Assembly: GCF_000814845.2 (NCBI RefSeq)
Contig: NZ_CP010431.2
Span: 2,108,001-2,172,000, forward strand
DNA from: Pandoraea sputorum
GTDB lineage: Bacteria; Pseudomonadota; Gammaproteobacteria; Burkholderiales; Burkholderiaceae
Reading direction: 5' to 3'
DNA length: 64,000 nucleotides
Part shown: piece after piece, positions 53,153-61,286 of the stretch
Numbering within the stretch: the first letter of the stretch is position 1
How the letters are laid out: every line of letters starts with the position of its first letter
Notes under the pieces: generated by a model
Databases searched by the model: none
Told to the model about the DNA's origin: nothing
What the model saw: the letters and a program-made list of their open reading frames with translations, nothing else
Position numbers and translations under genes: made by a program

Positions 53153-54144
53153 TGACCGAACAATATCTTCGAAAGGCATCCCTCATCATCGGCGAGAAGG
53201 TGGGCGATGCCCTCGACCTGTCCGATCTGCGCTTCACATTCGATGTGAAGCGCGGGGATAGTCAAACACCGAACAGTGCGCACATTCGCGTCTTCAACGT
53301 GAGTCCGGACACAATGACGCGCGTGCAGAAGGAGTTCAAGCGTGTTGTGATTCGGGCCGGGTACAAGGGCAATTACGGGCTGATCTTCGATGGCACCGTA
53401 GTGCAGACGCGACGCGGCCGTGAGGGGGCGCTCGACACGAAGCTGGAAATCACCGCAGCTGATGGCGATTCCGCTTACAACTTTGCCGTCGTCAACACGA
53501 CCTTGGCTGCGGGATCCACCGCGCAGGATCATTTCAACGCGGTCGCGAAGTCGATGGTGCGGTATGGCGTGGGCGTCGGGTACACGGCCGGATTACAGTC
53601 GAACCCGTTGCCTCGTGGCAAGGCGATTTTCGGCATGGCCCGCAATTTCATGCGAGGGGTTGCGCGGGCCACGCAGACGACCTGGAGCATTCAGGACGGG
53701 CAGATCGTGGTCATCCCCGAAACCAGTTACATGCCTGGCACGATCCCGGTGATCAACGCCGATACCGGCATGCTCGGCATGCCGACGCAAATGCAGAATG
53801 GCATCTCCGTCAGGGTACTGCTCAACCCGAACATCAAGATCGGCACGCTCGTTCAGCTCGATAACGCTGCGATTCAACTGAGTGAACAGAGCCTTGCCCA
53901 CTCGAATGCCAAGCCGGTTGACAAACCCTCCGGCGAGGGCGTTCAGAAAAGCCGTCTTGCTTCGAGCGAGTTCTATTACGTGTCGGTGGCCGAACACCAC
54001 GGTGATACGCAGGGTGACAATTGGTACACAGAACTGACGTGTCTCGCGGCCGATCCCACGGTCATCCGGTCATCGGCGTTGCTCAATCGACCGATGTTTA
54101 GCGCTGTGGAACCTGCACCGAACGCGGTCAAGAGTCACGGTTAG
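53152..54144 (+). CDS. baseplate hub protein
   Basis: 330 residues. Opening MTEQYLRKASLIIGEKVGDALDLSDLRFTFDVKRGDSQTPN and later VVIRAGYKGNYGLIFDGTVVQTR follow the hub pattern (beta barrel as in gp44/gpP/VgrG bodies). It should form the trimer between tube and spike. Overlaps the plug gene (TAATG). Confidence 0.75.
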   Translation: MTEQYLRKASLIIGEKVGDALDLSDLRFTFDVKRGDSQTPNSAHIRVFNVSPDTMTRVQKEFKRVVIRAGYKGNYGLIFDGTVVQTRRGREGALDTKLEITAADGDSAYNFAVVNTTLAAGSTAQDHFNAVAKSMVRYGVGVGYTAGLQSNPLPRGKAIFGMARNFMRGVARATQTTWSIQDGQIVVIPETSYMPGTIPVINADTGMLGMPTQMQNGISVRVLLNPNIKIGTLVQLDNAAIQLSEQSLAHSNAKPVDKPSGEGVQKSRLASSEFYYVSVAEHHGDTQGDNWYTELTCLAADPTVIRSSALLNRPMFSAVEPAPNAVKSHG

Positions 54145-54220
54145 TAAACTCGCCGTACTGGAATTGCTCACTGAGTGTCCGGTACGTCGGGACAACCAGT
54201 TTCATTCCCCGAGTTTCCCC

Positions 54221-54967
54221 ATGAATCGACAAGAGCGGGTTGGCGACCCCAACGAGATGCTGCTGCTCGCGATGCGAGGCTCGCTGTCCGAGGTATGGAC
54301 CGCGCTTCCGGGTGTCATCCAGTCGTTCGACGCCGTCGCGATGACCTGCACCGTGCAGCCTGCAATCCAGGTGCGAGCGCGTGGCCCAGACGGCACAGAG
54401 AGTTCGCTCTCACTGCCGCTGTTGGTCGACTGTCCCGTCCAGTTCCCTGCGGGCGGCAATTGCACGCTGACATTTCCCGTTACTCCGGGCGACGAATGCC
54501 TGATTGTCTTCGGCTCACGATGTATCGATGGCTGGTGGCAGTCGGGCGGCGTGCAAGACCAGGCGGAGCCGCGCATGCACGACCTTTCCGACGGCTTCGT
54601 GCTGCTGGGCACGAGATCGCGTCCGCGCGCACTCCAGGGGGTGAGTACCGAGTCGGCGCAGTTGCGCAGCGACGATGGCGCGACCTTCATCGATCTGAAT
54701 CCGGTTACGAAGAAAGTCAGCATTGTTGCCCCCGGCGGGCTCGACGTCGTTACGCCATTGGCCACATTCTCGCGGGCTGTCACGATTGGCGGTCTGCTGA
54801 CCTTCATCGGTGGCATGATCGGTAGCGCCGCGAGTGGCGCTGCGGCCGTGTTTAACGGCGTGCTGAATGTTATCGGACAGATCACAGCCAACGGCAAACG
54901 TGTTGACGACACCCACACACACAACAACGTGCAACCCGGTTCGGGTAATTCTGGCACGGTGAACTGA
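54221..54967 (+). CDS. baseplate spike protein with gp138-type N-terminus
   Basis: 248 residues from the ATG at 54221. About 20-115 is an OB-fold domain of the gp138/gpV type (ALPGVIQSFDAVAMTCTVQPAIQV, GDECLIVFGSRCIDGWWQSG). The C-terminal repeat-like strand region ends with THTHNN, a His-x-His motif typical of iron-binding membrane-piercing spike tips. This protein leads the tube when the sheath contracts. Confidence 0.82.
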   Translation: MNRQERVGDPNEMLLLAMRGSLSEVWTALPGVIQSFDAVAMTCTVQPAIQVRARGPDGTESSLSLPLLVDCPVQFPAGGNCTLTFPVTPGDECLIVFGSRCIDGWWQSGGVQDQAEPRMHDLSDGFVLLGTRSRPRALQGVSTESAQLRSDDGATFIDLNPVTKKVSIVAPGGLDVVTPLATFSRAVTIGGLLTFIGGMIGSAASGAAAVFNGVLNVIGQITANGKRVDDTHTHNNVQPGSGNSGTVN

Positions 54968-54969
54968 CC

Positions 54970-55317
54970 ATGAGATATCGAAAACTCGACGCTGACGGCG
55001 ATTACGTCCTCGGCGGGGCTGCCGCATTCCTGACGAATTCGCCGGAAGCGGTGGCGCAGGCTGTCGCGACTCGCCTGCGACTGATACGTGGCGAGTGGTA
55101 CCTCGACACCACGGTCGGCATGCCCTGGGACAAAGCGCTCGGCAAACACACTCAGGGCGCGGCAGACAGCGCCATACGGACGTGCATTCTCGGCACGCAG
55201 GGCGTCGTCGAAATCACCGACTACGCCAGCCGCTTGGCGCCCGACACCCGGGCAATGACAGTGACCGCAACGATCACCACGATCTACGGCACAACGACGA
55301 TACAGGAAACGCTGTGA
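54970..55317 (+). CDS. baseplate wedge protein, gp25/W-like
   Basis: 115 residues, MRYRKLDADGDYVLGGAAAFLTNSPEAVAQAV...LRLIRGEWYLDTTVGMPW, then RTCILGTQGVVEITDY. The pattern matches GPW/gp25 wedge proteins, which start sheath polymerisation. It precedes the J-like gene as usual and overlaps it (GTGA). Confidence 0.8.
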   Translation: MRYRKLDADGDYVLGGAAAFLTNSPEAVAQAVATRLRLIRGEWYLDTTVGMPWDKALGKHTQGAADSAIRTCILGTQGVVEITDYASRLAPDTRAMTVTATITTIYGTTTIQETL

Positions 55318-56495
55318 CCATCACGACAACCGCCCCCACCATCGATGCCACCGGCATCCACGCGCCGACCTACGCCGATGTGCTGGATTTTCTTCAGACA
55401 CAGTTCCGCGCAATTTATGGTCAGGACGCATATCTTGAACCCGACAGTCAGGATGGCCAGTTCCTCGCCGTCATCGCATCCGCGATCAACGATGGGAACA
55501 GTGTCAGCCTCGCCATTTACAACAGCTTCAGTCCGGCGACGGCGCAGGGTGCTGCGTTGTCGAGCAATGTGAGAATCAACGGCATTGCCAGGCACGTGGC
55601 GTCGTACTCGACCAGCGACGTGCTGCTCGTCGGTCAGGCGGGAACGACAATCGCCGATGGGCTGGTGCAGGATGCTAACCAGATCAACTGGGCGCTACCG
55701 GCGACGGTGACTATCCCACCATCCGGGCAGGTGACGGTGACGGCGACCTGCACGAAGATCGGGGCAATCGACGCCCCCGCCGGTACCATTGGCAGGATCA
55801 TGACGCCCACGCGTGGCTGGCAAACAGTGATGAACCCTTCGGCCGCCGCGCCGGGTTCACCTGTCGAGCCGGACGCTGCGCTGCGGGCTCGTCAAAAGAC
55901 GTCGACCGCGATTCCGTCGCTGACGGTGTTCGAGGGGACCATCGGCGCAGTCGCCAATGTGCAGGGTGTGACGCGATGTGCCGGTTATGAGAACGACACC
56001 AATGCCACCGACGCGAACACGTTGCCGCCGCACACCATCTCGCTGGTGGTAGAGGGTGGCGACGCGACGGCTATCGCGAATGCGATCGCCGCGAAGAAAG
56101 GGCCGGGCGGCGGCACGTACGGCACGACAGCCGTCAGCGTCAATGATGTGTACGGGCGGCCGATCGTCATCCGGTTCTATCGGCCGGTGCCTCAGGCGAT
56201 GACAGCAGTGGTGCAGTTCAACGCTCTTGCCGGGTTTACCGCGGCGATCGGTCAGTCGGTTCAGCAGGCCATCTCGAACTACATCAACGCTGTGGCGATT
56301 GGCGGTGGCACGCCTGGCGTCGTCGAGTGGGATGCGTGCATTGCGGCCGCCAAGAGCGTGCCGGGGGCGACCACGTTCAAGATCAAATCTCTCACGCTGA
56401 GCGGCCCGGCTGGGGCCGGTTCCCCTGACGTGCCACTTGCGTTCAATCAGGCCGCAACGTGCATGCCCGCCAGCATCACTATGACATCGGTCTGA
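55314..56495 (+). CDS. baseplate J-like protein
   Basis: 393 residues from the GTG at 55314, which overlaps the previous stop and follows AGGA. Earlier in-frame starts would run through the wedge gene. The N-terminal half has the APTYADVLDFLQTQFRAIYGQDAYLEPDSQDGQFLAVIA pattern and the middle VEGGDATAIANAIAAKKGPGGGTYG, typical of gpJ. It links wedges to the hub. Confidence 0.85.
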   Translation: MTITTTAPTIDATGIHAPTYADVLDFLQTQFRAIYGQDAYLEPDSQDGQFLAVIASAINDGNSVSLAIYNSFSPATAQGAALSSNVRINGIARHVASYSTSDVLLVGQAGTTIADGLVQDANQINWALPATVTIPPSGQVTVTATCTKIGAIDAPAGTIGRIMTPTRGWQTVMNPSAAAPGSPVEPDAALRARQKTSTAIPSLTVFEGTIGAVANVQGVTRCAGYENDTNATDANTLPPHTISLVVEGGDATAIANAIAAKKGPGGGTYGTTAVSVNDVYGRPIVIRFYRPVPQAMTAVVQFNALAGFTAAIGQSVQQAISNYINAVAIGGGTPGVVEWDACIAAAKSVPGATTFKIKSLTLSGPAGAGSPDVPLAFNQAATCMPASITMTSV

Positions 56496-56496
56496 T

Positions 56497-57159
56497 ATGG
56501 CTGACATTACCGATTACACCGGAAAGCTCACTTCCGAGCACGCCGACAAGCCGCGCTATGCGGCGATGGTTCGGGCGGTCACGCAGTGCTTTGTCGATGT
56601 GCAGGATGCACTCGCGAGCCTGCCGGCAAGCTTCGACCTCGACAGCGCCATAGGGAAACAGCTCGACGGTGTGGGGCTGTGGGTGGGCGTGTCCCGCAAT
56701 ATCCGTGCACCGCTGTCCGGGGTGTACTTCTCGTTCGATACGGCGGGGCTTGGTTTAGATCAAGGGGTATGGAGAGGTCCGTTCGATCCGGATACGGGGG
56801 TGACGACGCTCGATGACGAGACCTATCGGCTTCTCATCCGGGCACGTATCGGTGCGAACCATTGGGATGGAACACTGGCGGGGTCGAAGGCGATTCTGAG
56901 CCAGATTTTCAACACCGGCACCCATGTTTTTATTCAGGATAACCAGGACATGTCGATCACGGTCGGCATTTCCGGCAAGGTCCCCTCGGCCCTGTTTCTC
57001 GCGCTGCTGTCTGGCGGTTACATCCCGATCAAGCCTCAGTCGGTTCGGATCAGCTTCTATATCGTGACGTCAGTCAGCGACTCGCCGATTTTCGGGTTCG
57101 ATATGTCGAACGAGTATGTCGCAGGTTTTGATTCTGGCGCATGGGCCACACCGCTCTAA
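56497..57159 (+). CDS. baseplate/fibre connector protein (DUF2612 family)
   Basis: 220 residues with the DUF2612 opening (ITDYTGKLTSEHADKPRYAAMVRAV) and FDLDSAIGKQLDGVGLWVGVSR, then YRLLIRARIGANHWDGTLAGSKAIL. In related phages this gene connects the J-like wedge to the tail fibre, an equivalent of gpI. One base separates it from the J-like gene. Confidence 0.8.
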   Translation: MADITDYTGKLTSEHADKPRYAAMVRAVTQCFVDVQDALASLPASFDLDSAIGKQLDGVGLWVGVSRNIRAPLSGVYFSFDTAGLGLDQGVWRGPFDPDTGVTTLDDETYRLLIRARIGANHWDGTLAGSKAILSQIFNTGTHVFIQDNQDMSITVGISGKVPSALFLALLSGGYIPIKPQSVRISFYIVTSVSDSPIFGFDMSNEYVAGFDSGAWATPL

Positions 57160-57178
57160 TTCAACTCTCCGTTCCACC

Positions 57179-57202
57179 AGCCGCCTTCGGGCGGCTTTTT
57201 TT
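57179..57202 (+). terminator. terminator-like hairpin before the tail fibre gene
   Basis: AGCCGCC (57179-57185) and GGCGGCT (57190-57196) around the stable loop TTCG, followed by T residues to 57202. It begins 19 bases after the DUF2612 gene and only 11 bases before the fibre gene starts. It would lower fibre expression unless polymerase is antiterminated. Confidence 0.7.
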
Positions 57203-57213
57203 ATGGGTAAGAC

Positions 57214-58218
57214 ATGACTGCAAACGATTTTTTGGCTTTCGCTAACGGCGCGTCGGCGAACGTGCTTCCACAGGCGGAATACGCAGCGCTGAGCGCGCTT
57301 TTGGCGTCCGGCTTTCAGGCGGGAACGGCCCAGTCTGCACAGGTAAACAAAGTCTGGCGACAGTCCAGCATCATGGCGGCAGTGCTGGCACAACTTATCG
57401 TCGACACGACAGGGCAGAACGCTGTCGACGATGGCACGACGGCTACGCTTCTTGCGAATCTGAAAGCGGCTGTTAGCGCTCGATCCGTCGGCGTCGTCGG
57501 GACGAGTCGTAACGCGTCGATGAGCATCGCCACGGCCAGCGTGACGGGCACGTTCACGGCCGACGAGCTGATCGTGGAAACGGCTCTGGGCGGACTGCGT
57601 TACAGCCTCGCTAATGTCTCCGACACGTTCAACCTGACGACGGACATGGACACCGGCAGTGCACCGGCGTCCGGTTACGTAGCGCTCTACAAGCTATTCA
57701 ACCCTTCAACGGGTGCGAGTGTGCGCCGCATCGTCAACGCAACGTCGATCACAGCGCCCGAAGTATTCAGCGGTGCGAACCCACCGGCGGGATTCACCGC
57801 ATCGGCACTGGTCGCGGTGGTGCCGACGAATGCGTCGGCGCAATTCGCCGCAGGAACGAATCTTGTGTGCAGATGGGTGAACCGGCCCGCCTCAATGGCG
57901 TTGAACTCTAGCGTTGTGAAAACCTCCTTCACCGCGTTGAACTTTACGAATATCCCGCGCAACGCCCGGCGAGCGAAGATCATTGTCGGCACGACATGCA
58001 ACGCAGTCGGGACGACACAGACACTCGACCTGGCAATGGACGCCAACGCTTCGGGACAGATATCGTGCGGTGCCGCGACTTCGATTTCGGGGAACGGCAA
58101 CAATTCGAATGCCATCGTCGACATCGGCACGCCGCAGACGCTTTTCTATCGTGCAGATAACACCCCGAATAACGGCACCGCGATCTTTTCCTTCTACGTC
58201 ACCGGATACGAATTCTGA
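57214..58218 (+). CDS. tail fibre protein
   Basis: 334 residues. N-terminal part (MTANDFLAFANGASANVLPQAEYA, then QSAQVNKVWRQSSIMAAVLAQ) resembles the base-attaching end of phage tail fibres. The rest is rich in Ala, Thr, Ser and Gly with few cysteines, as in beta-structured receptor-binding fibres. It is short. It should decide which bacteria the tail particle kills. It is followed at once by a 63-residue gene that may help fold it. Confidence 0.75.
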   Translation: MTANDFLAFANGASANVLPQAEYAALSALLASGFQAGTAQSAQVNKVWRQSSIMAAVLAQLIVDTTGQNAVDDGTTATLLANLKAAVSARSVGVVGTSRNASMSIATASVTGTFTADELIVETALGGLRYSLANVSDTFNLTTDMDTGSAPASGYVALYKLFNPSTGASVRRIVNATSITAPEVFSGANPPAGFTASALVAVVPTNASAQFAAGTNLVCRWVNRPASMALNSSVVKTSFTALNFTNIPRNARRAKIIVGTTCNAVGTTQTLDLAMDANASGQISCGAATSISGNGNNSNAIVDIGTPQTLFYRADNTPNNGTAIFSFYVTGYEF

Positions 58219-58220
58219 AC

Positions 58221-58412
58221 ATGCTCACTACTGTCTACTGTCAGTTTTCGGACGCTACCGAGAGTGCAATCGTCTCGGTCTTTGCGTGTCTGCAGGATCC
58301 CACCGATTGGCCCCATCAGGGCGAAGTCACGAGCGATGACAGCCGATATATCGCCTACTTCGACGGCGTCGGCAAAGACCTTCAACGCCACATGCTGAAG
58401 CCCGGCGAATAG
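58221..58412 (+). CDS. small protein after the tail fibre, possible assembly factor
   Basis: 63 residues, MLTTVYCQFSDATESAIVSVFACLQ, begins two bases after the fibre stop. Position is that of tail-fibre assembly chaperones, but it is much shorter than the usual (about 150-190 residues) and I see no family motif. Confidence 0.5.
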   Translation: MLTTVYCQFSDATESAIVSVFACLQDPTDWPHQGEVTSDDSRYIAYFDGVGKDLQRHMLKPGE

Positions 58413-58434
58413 CCCCTTTTTTAAACACGTTCGT

Positions 58435-58472
58435 CGCCGCTCGCCGCATCTACTCGCGGGCGGCGTCATTCT
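58435..58472 (+). terminator. hairpin between the fibre and lysis genes
   Basis: CGCCGCTCGC (58435-58444) and GCGGGCGGCG (58456-58465) pair over ten positions with one G-T pair; TCATTCTTT follows. Third terminator-like hairpin inside the late region. Confidence 0.5.
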
Positions 58473-58493
58473 TTCGTAGGCGGGGAATTATCG

Positions 58494-58787
58494 ATGGACG
58501 ACCACAAGACTACCTGGACGATTCTGGGTCTTTTGGTATTGGGCGCCGTGATGGGCGTTGGGAAACTGCTCGTCAGCGATGAGATCCTGACATGGCGGCT
58601 GATTGTCGGGCGTGCGATTTTGGGCGCTGGTGCTTCGATGATCGCTGGCGTCGTACTCATCCAGATCCCGGACATTCCGCCGCTGGCGCTGCTGGGTATT
58701 GGCAGTGTGCTCGGTACGGTCGGCGCGCAGTTCATCGAGTTGCAACTCAAGCGTCGCGCAGGATCGTTTCGTAGCGGGAAGGGGTGA
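58494..58787 (+). CDS. phage holin
   Basis: 97 residues with three hydrophobic segments (about 7-27, 35-57 and 60-82) and a basic C-terminus (LKRRAGSFRSGKG), the usual small class I-type holin layout. GGGGA lies eight bases before the ATG. It should open the inner membrane for the endolysin and release particles. Confidence 0.8.
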   Translation: MDDHKTTWTILGLLVLGAVMGVGKLLVSDEILTWRLIVGRAILGAGASMIAGVVLIQIPDIPPLALLGIGSVLGTVGAQFIELQLKRRAGSFRSGKG

Positions 58788-58854
58788 GCGATGGCCATGA
58801 CGTTTTTATGCTCGTCTGGCAGGCCGGTGTCGCGATTGAATAAGGGGAGGGGGC

Positions 58855-59331
58855 ATGGCTCGGATTGACTTGGTCATGGCCAGTGATCAGAACGTGTGCG
58901 CGTTTCTCGACATGTTGGCGTGGTCAGAATTCACATCACGGATCGCAGGTTCAGACGATGGTTACAACGTGATCGTGGGCGGCGGTACGTTCACCAGCTA
59001 CGCGGACCATCCGAGGAAATCGGTGTGGATCCAGCGCTTTAATGTGTGGTCGACGGCCGCGGGGCGGTATCAACTCCTTTCGCGCTATTACGACGTGTAT
59101 AAGCGGCAATTGGGCCTGCAGGATTTCTCTCCAGTGAGTCAGGACAAGATCGCGATACAGCAGATTTGCGAGCGAGGTGCGCTGAACGACATCATGGCGG
59201 GAAAGATCGAGTCTGCGATCTCGAAGTGCAGGAACATCTGGGCTAGTTTGCCCGGTGCGGGTTACGGTCAGATGGAACACGCGCTTGCACCGTTGCTTCA
59301 GCAGTATGTGAAAGCCGGAGGTGCAATGTGA
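58855..59331 (+). CDS. endolysin, GH104/P1-lysozyme-like muramidase
   Basis: 158 residues. MARIDLVMASDQNVCAFLDMLAWSEFTSRI... carries a WSE-type catalytic Glu (about residue 24), followed by DDGYNVIVGGGTFTSYADHPRK and AAGRYQLLSRYYDVYKRQLGLQDFSP, a pattern of GH104 muramidases. No signal peptide, so it needs the holin. The gene is followed by Rz overlapped at its stop. Confidence 0.82.
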   Translation: MARIDLVMASDQNVCAFLDMLAWSEFTSRIAGSDDGYNVIVGGGTFTSYADHPRKSVWIQRFNVWSTAAGRYQLLSRYYDVYKRQLGLQDFSPVSQDKIAIQQICERGALNDIMAGKIESAISKCRNIWASLPGAGYGQMEHALAPLLQQYVKAGGAM

Positions 59332-59816
59332 TGTGGTTCGATCCTCGCCTGTGGGGCGGCTTGTTGCTCGCTATGCTGCTGGCCGTATGCGGAGGTTATT
59401 GGAAGGGACATCACGACGCCGGACAGTCGTCAACGGTTGCTTCACAAGCCAGGCGGATTGACGACCTCACCGCCACCAACAACCTGTATCGCCAGACGAC
59501 GCAAACGCTGGCCGGGATATCGATCGATGCAAAAAGATCTGCCGATGCCGCGAATGCGGCTGCTCGTACTTCTGATCTCGTCGCTGACGGGCTGCGCAAG
59601 CAACTCAGCCAGTACGTCAGCGCCGCGCGACATTCCACCCCTATCGCCGGAAGCTCGCCAACCGATGCGGGACCAGATCCCCTCGATCTGCTCGCAGGGA
59701 TGCTCAGTCGGACTGACGAGGCTGCGGGAGCGCTCGCGAAGTTCGCTGACGCTACCCACATCGCCGGACTTGCCTGCGAGCGTAGCTACGATGCGTTGAT
59801 GAAAAAAGATAATTAA
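59331..59816 (+). CDS. Rz-like inner-membrane spanin subunit (DUF2514 type)
   Basis: 161 residues from the ATG at 59331, with GGAGGTG seven bases before it. N-terminal membrane anchor (WGGLLLAMLLAVCGGYWKG), then a long helical periplasmic part with several Ala/Asp/Thr heptads (TNNLYRQTTQTLAGISIDAKRSADAANAAARTSD). Together with the nested Rz1 it should join inner and outer membranes for final lysis. Confidence 0.8.
   Translation: MWFDPRLWGGLLLAMLLAVCGGYWKGHHDAGQSSTVASQARRIDDLTATNNLYRQTTQTLAGISIDAKRSADAANAAARTSDLVADGLRKQLSQYVSAARHSTPIAGSSPTDAGPDPLDLLAGMLSRTDEAAGALAKFADATHIAGLACERSYDALMKKDN
59545..59799 (+). CDS. Rz1-like outer-membrane lipoprotein nested inside Rz
   Basis: 84 residues in another frame (MPRMRLLVLLISSLTGC), with lipobox SLTGC at residue 17 and a Pro/Ser/Arg-rich mature part. 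Start at 59545 preferred; 59527 is also possible. Rz1 genes nested wholly inside Rz are known from many phages; the lipidated Rz1 and the Rz periplasmic domain form the spanin complex. Confidence 0.75.
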   Translation: MPRMRLLVLLISSLTGCASNSASTSAPRDIPPLSPEARQPMRDQIPSICSQGCSVGLTRLRERSRSSLTLPTSPDLPASVATMR

Positions 59817-59857
59817 AGTTATCAAAAATATTAAAAAGCTGCTAATTATTATCTTTT
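59804..59857. repeat. AT-rich inverted repeat after the lysis genes
   Basis: AAAAGATAAT (59804-59813) and ATTATCTTTT (59848-59857) form a 10-base stem around a 34-base AT-rich loop. It overlaps the end of Rz. It may terminate the late operon or mark the right edge of the island. The rest of 59858-60001 shows no gene. Confidence 0.4.
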
Positions 59858-60001
59858 GTCGTGTGGCTTTGCATGATCAATCTCCGGATTTCAGCGAGTG
59901 GTTGAGGCAAGATGCTTTTGATCTGTTGTCAGAATAGCGAGCCTCGGACTCACGGTCATCAGAGATAAATCGCAGTTCACCGGCGCAGATTCACATGTTT
60001 G

Positions 60002-60259
60002 TTAAGCCGTGGAATACTCGTCAAGCGCTGGCACGCGGCCGTGCTGAAAGAGGACTTTCGGCGAGTCCATGGCCCCCGTCTCGGGATCGAGCTGGACTTC
60101 GTAAGCCGCCACACCCGCGTGCAGCTCGCGCATCGAGTGCGCGACGCGCACGGCGCCGAAGCTGGTGCGGACTGGCCGCACCTCTATGGGCAGCAGATTG
60201 CCGCCAGCCCCTTTACGGAAGGGGATGACGACGAATCGGGTGTTGTACAGATCTCGCAT
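60002..60259 (-). CDS. LexA-controlled small protein, paralog of 36065-36310
   Basis: 85 residues from the ATG at 60259, with AAGGAGG on the minus strand six bases before it; the start is therefore firm and supports the matching start chosen for the paralog. RFVVIPFRK, FGAVRVAHSM, AGVAAYEV and VLFQHGRVPAL are shared with the 36 kb protein; about half of 74 aligned residues agree by eye. No signal peptide. LexA box at 60307-60322 upstream. Function unknown. Confidence 0.8.
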   Translation of the reverse strand: MRDLYNTRFVVIPFRKGAGGNLLPIEVRPVRTSFGAVRVAHSMRELHAGVAAYEVQLDPETGAMDSPKVLFQHGRVPALDEYSTA

Positions 60260-60306
60260 GGCGGCCTCCTTCGGGTGACTTCGAGAGAGGTAAATTAGCA
60301 TGAGTG

Positions 60307-60322
60307 CTGTGTAAAAACACAG
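60307..60322. promoter_or_regulatory. LexA box (SOS operator)
   Basis: CTGTGTAAAAACACAG is CTGT-N8-ACAG and a near-perfect palindrome. It ends 48 bases upstream of the minus-strand ATG at 60259, the same arrangement as at 36358. Confidence 0.75.
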
Positions 60323-60402
60323 TGTTGGTGGCCATTAATTTAAGGACTCGTGAGTCGGTTGCGGCGTCGTAGAATCGGCGAAAACACAGCGGGGGAACTG
60401 GG

Positions 60403-61071
60403 ATGCGAGGACTTATCGGGGTGTGTCTAATGTCCATGTGCACGATCGCATTTGGACAAGGCAACATTTGCGATTGCCAGCAGATCGTTTGAACGTGTTC
60501 AGTGTCAATGAACGTGGTTCCTGCTGAGTCAAAAAATGGCAGCTACGGGGCAGACCTGAAATTCACCTCCAGCGCTCCCATATGCTCGAAAGTCGATTTC
60601 TACGTCGACGGGACTCCGTACTTCACTATCCTCAGTCAGGGGAATCAGGGGGAGGACAGAGTATTCGGTCAGAAGGCGATTGTTCGATCCACTATCTCGA
60701 GCGTCTCATGCCGAGTATGTAAGCGGGCGGAAGGTGCCGCAGCGGCTTCGCGTTCAGATAACGATTCAGCAAACAAGGTACCGACGTCGCAGCTCGACGG
60801 TACGTGGTGTTCGCGTGATGCCTATGGACGGAACGCCATGTTGATCTCAGGCGCCTCGATTCGATTTGCGTTCGTAGGTGATTCCGGAAGCTCCGGCAAT
60901 ACGGGGACTATTTACCGATTGAACGATACTGACTTTGCAATAGCACTCGCCAACGGCTATCGAGGCTTGTATCGGATGAGGGGTAAAGACCACTGCAGTT
61001 GGATTGAGCGCGATGGGGCGCCCGCACCGCAGAGTGGCGGTGAGGTGTGCTGGATGACCTTGGCCACCTGA
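60403..61071 (+). pseudogene. secreted-protein gene broken by one in-frame TGA
   Basis: ATG at 60403 begins a signal-peptide-like sequence (MRGLIGVCLMSMCTIAFGQ) followed by NICDCQQIV and then TGA at 60490-60492. The same frame continues without a break to 61071 (about 190 more residues, TCSVSMNVVPAESKNGSYGADLKF and onward). Reading through gives one 222-residue secreted protein with paired cysteines. TGA is one change from GGA (Gly). The open frame from 60502 has no signal peptide. Alternatively the two pieces are separate genes, but shared frame and tight fit argue against it. Function unknown. Confidence 0.7.
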
Positions 61072-61286
61072 CACATGCGGGCAAGCTATCGCGCTCCGGA
61101 TAGGCGGTCGATCAAAGACAAGTCCGAGATGACCGTGCGGGCTCTTTTTGTTTTGCCCGCCTAGAATACAGGCAGACGCGGAATGCGTTCGTCAGCAAAA
61201 TGGCGGTTGTGCGGAGTCGCTGCTTTCCAGCAGCTATCGACGACATCGTCGATGTCACGCACAATCATCATCTGCCTGTTCTAACG

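Noticed and set aside
60490..60492. TGA as a selenocysteine codon
   Set aside because: No selenoprotein family match and no SECIS-like hairpin directly after it; a nonsense mutation is simpler.
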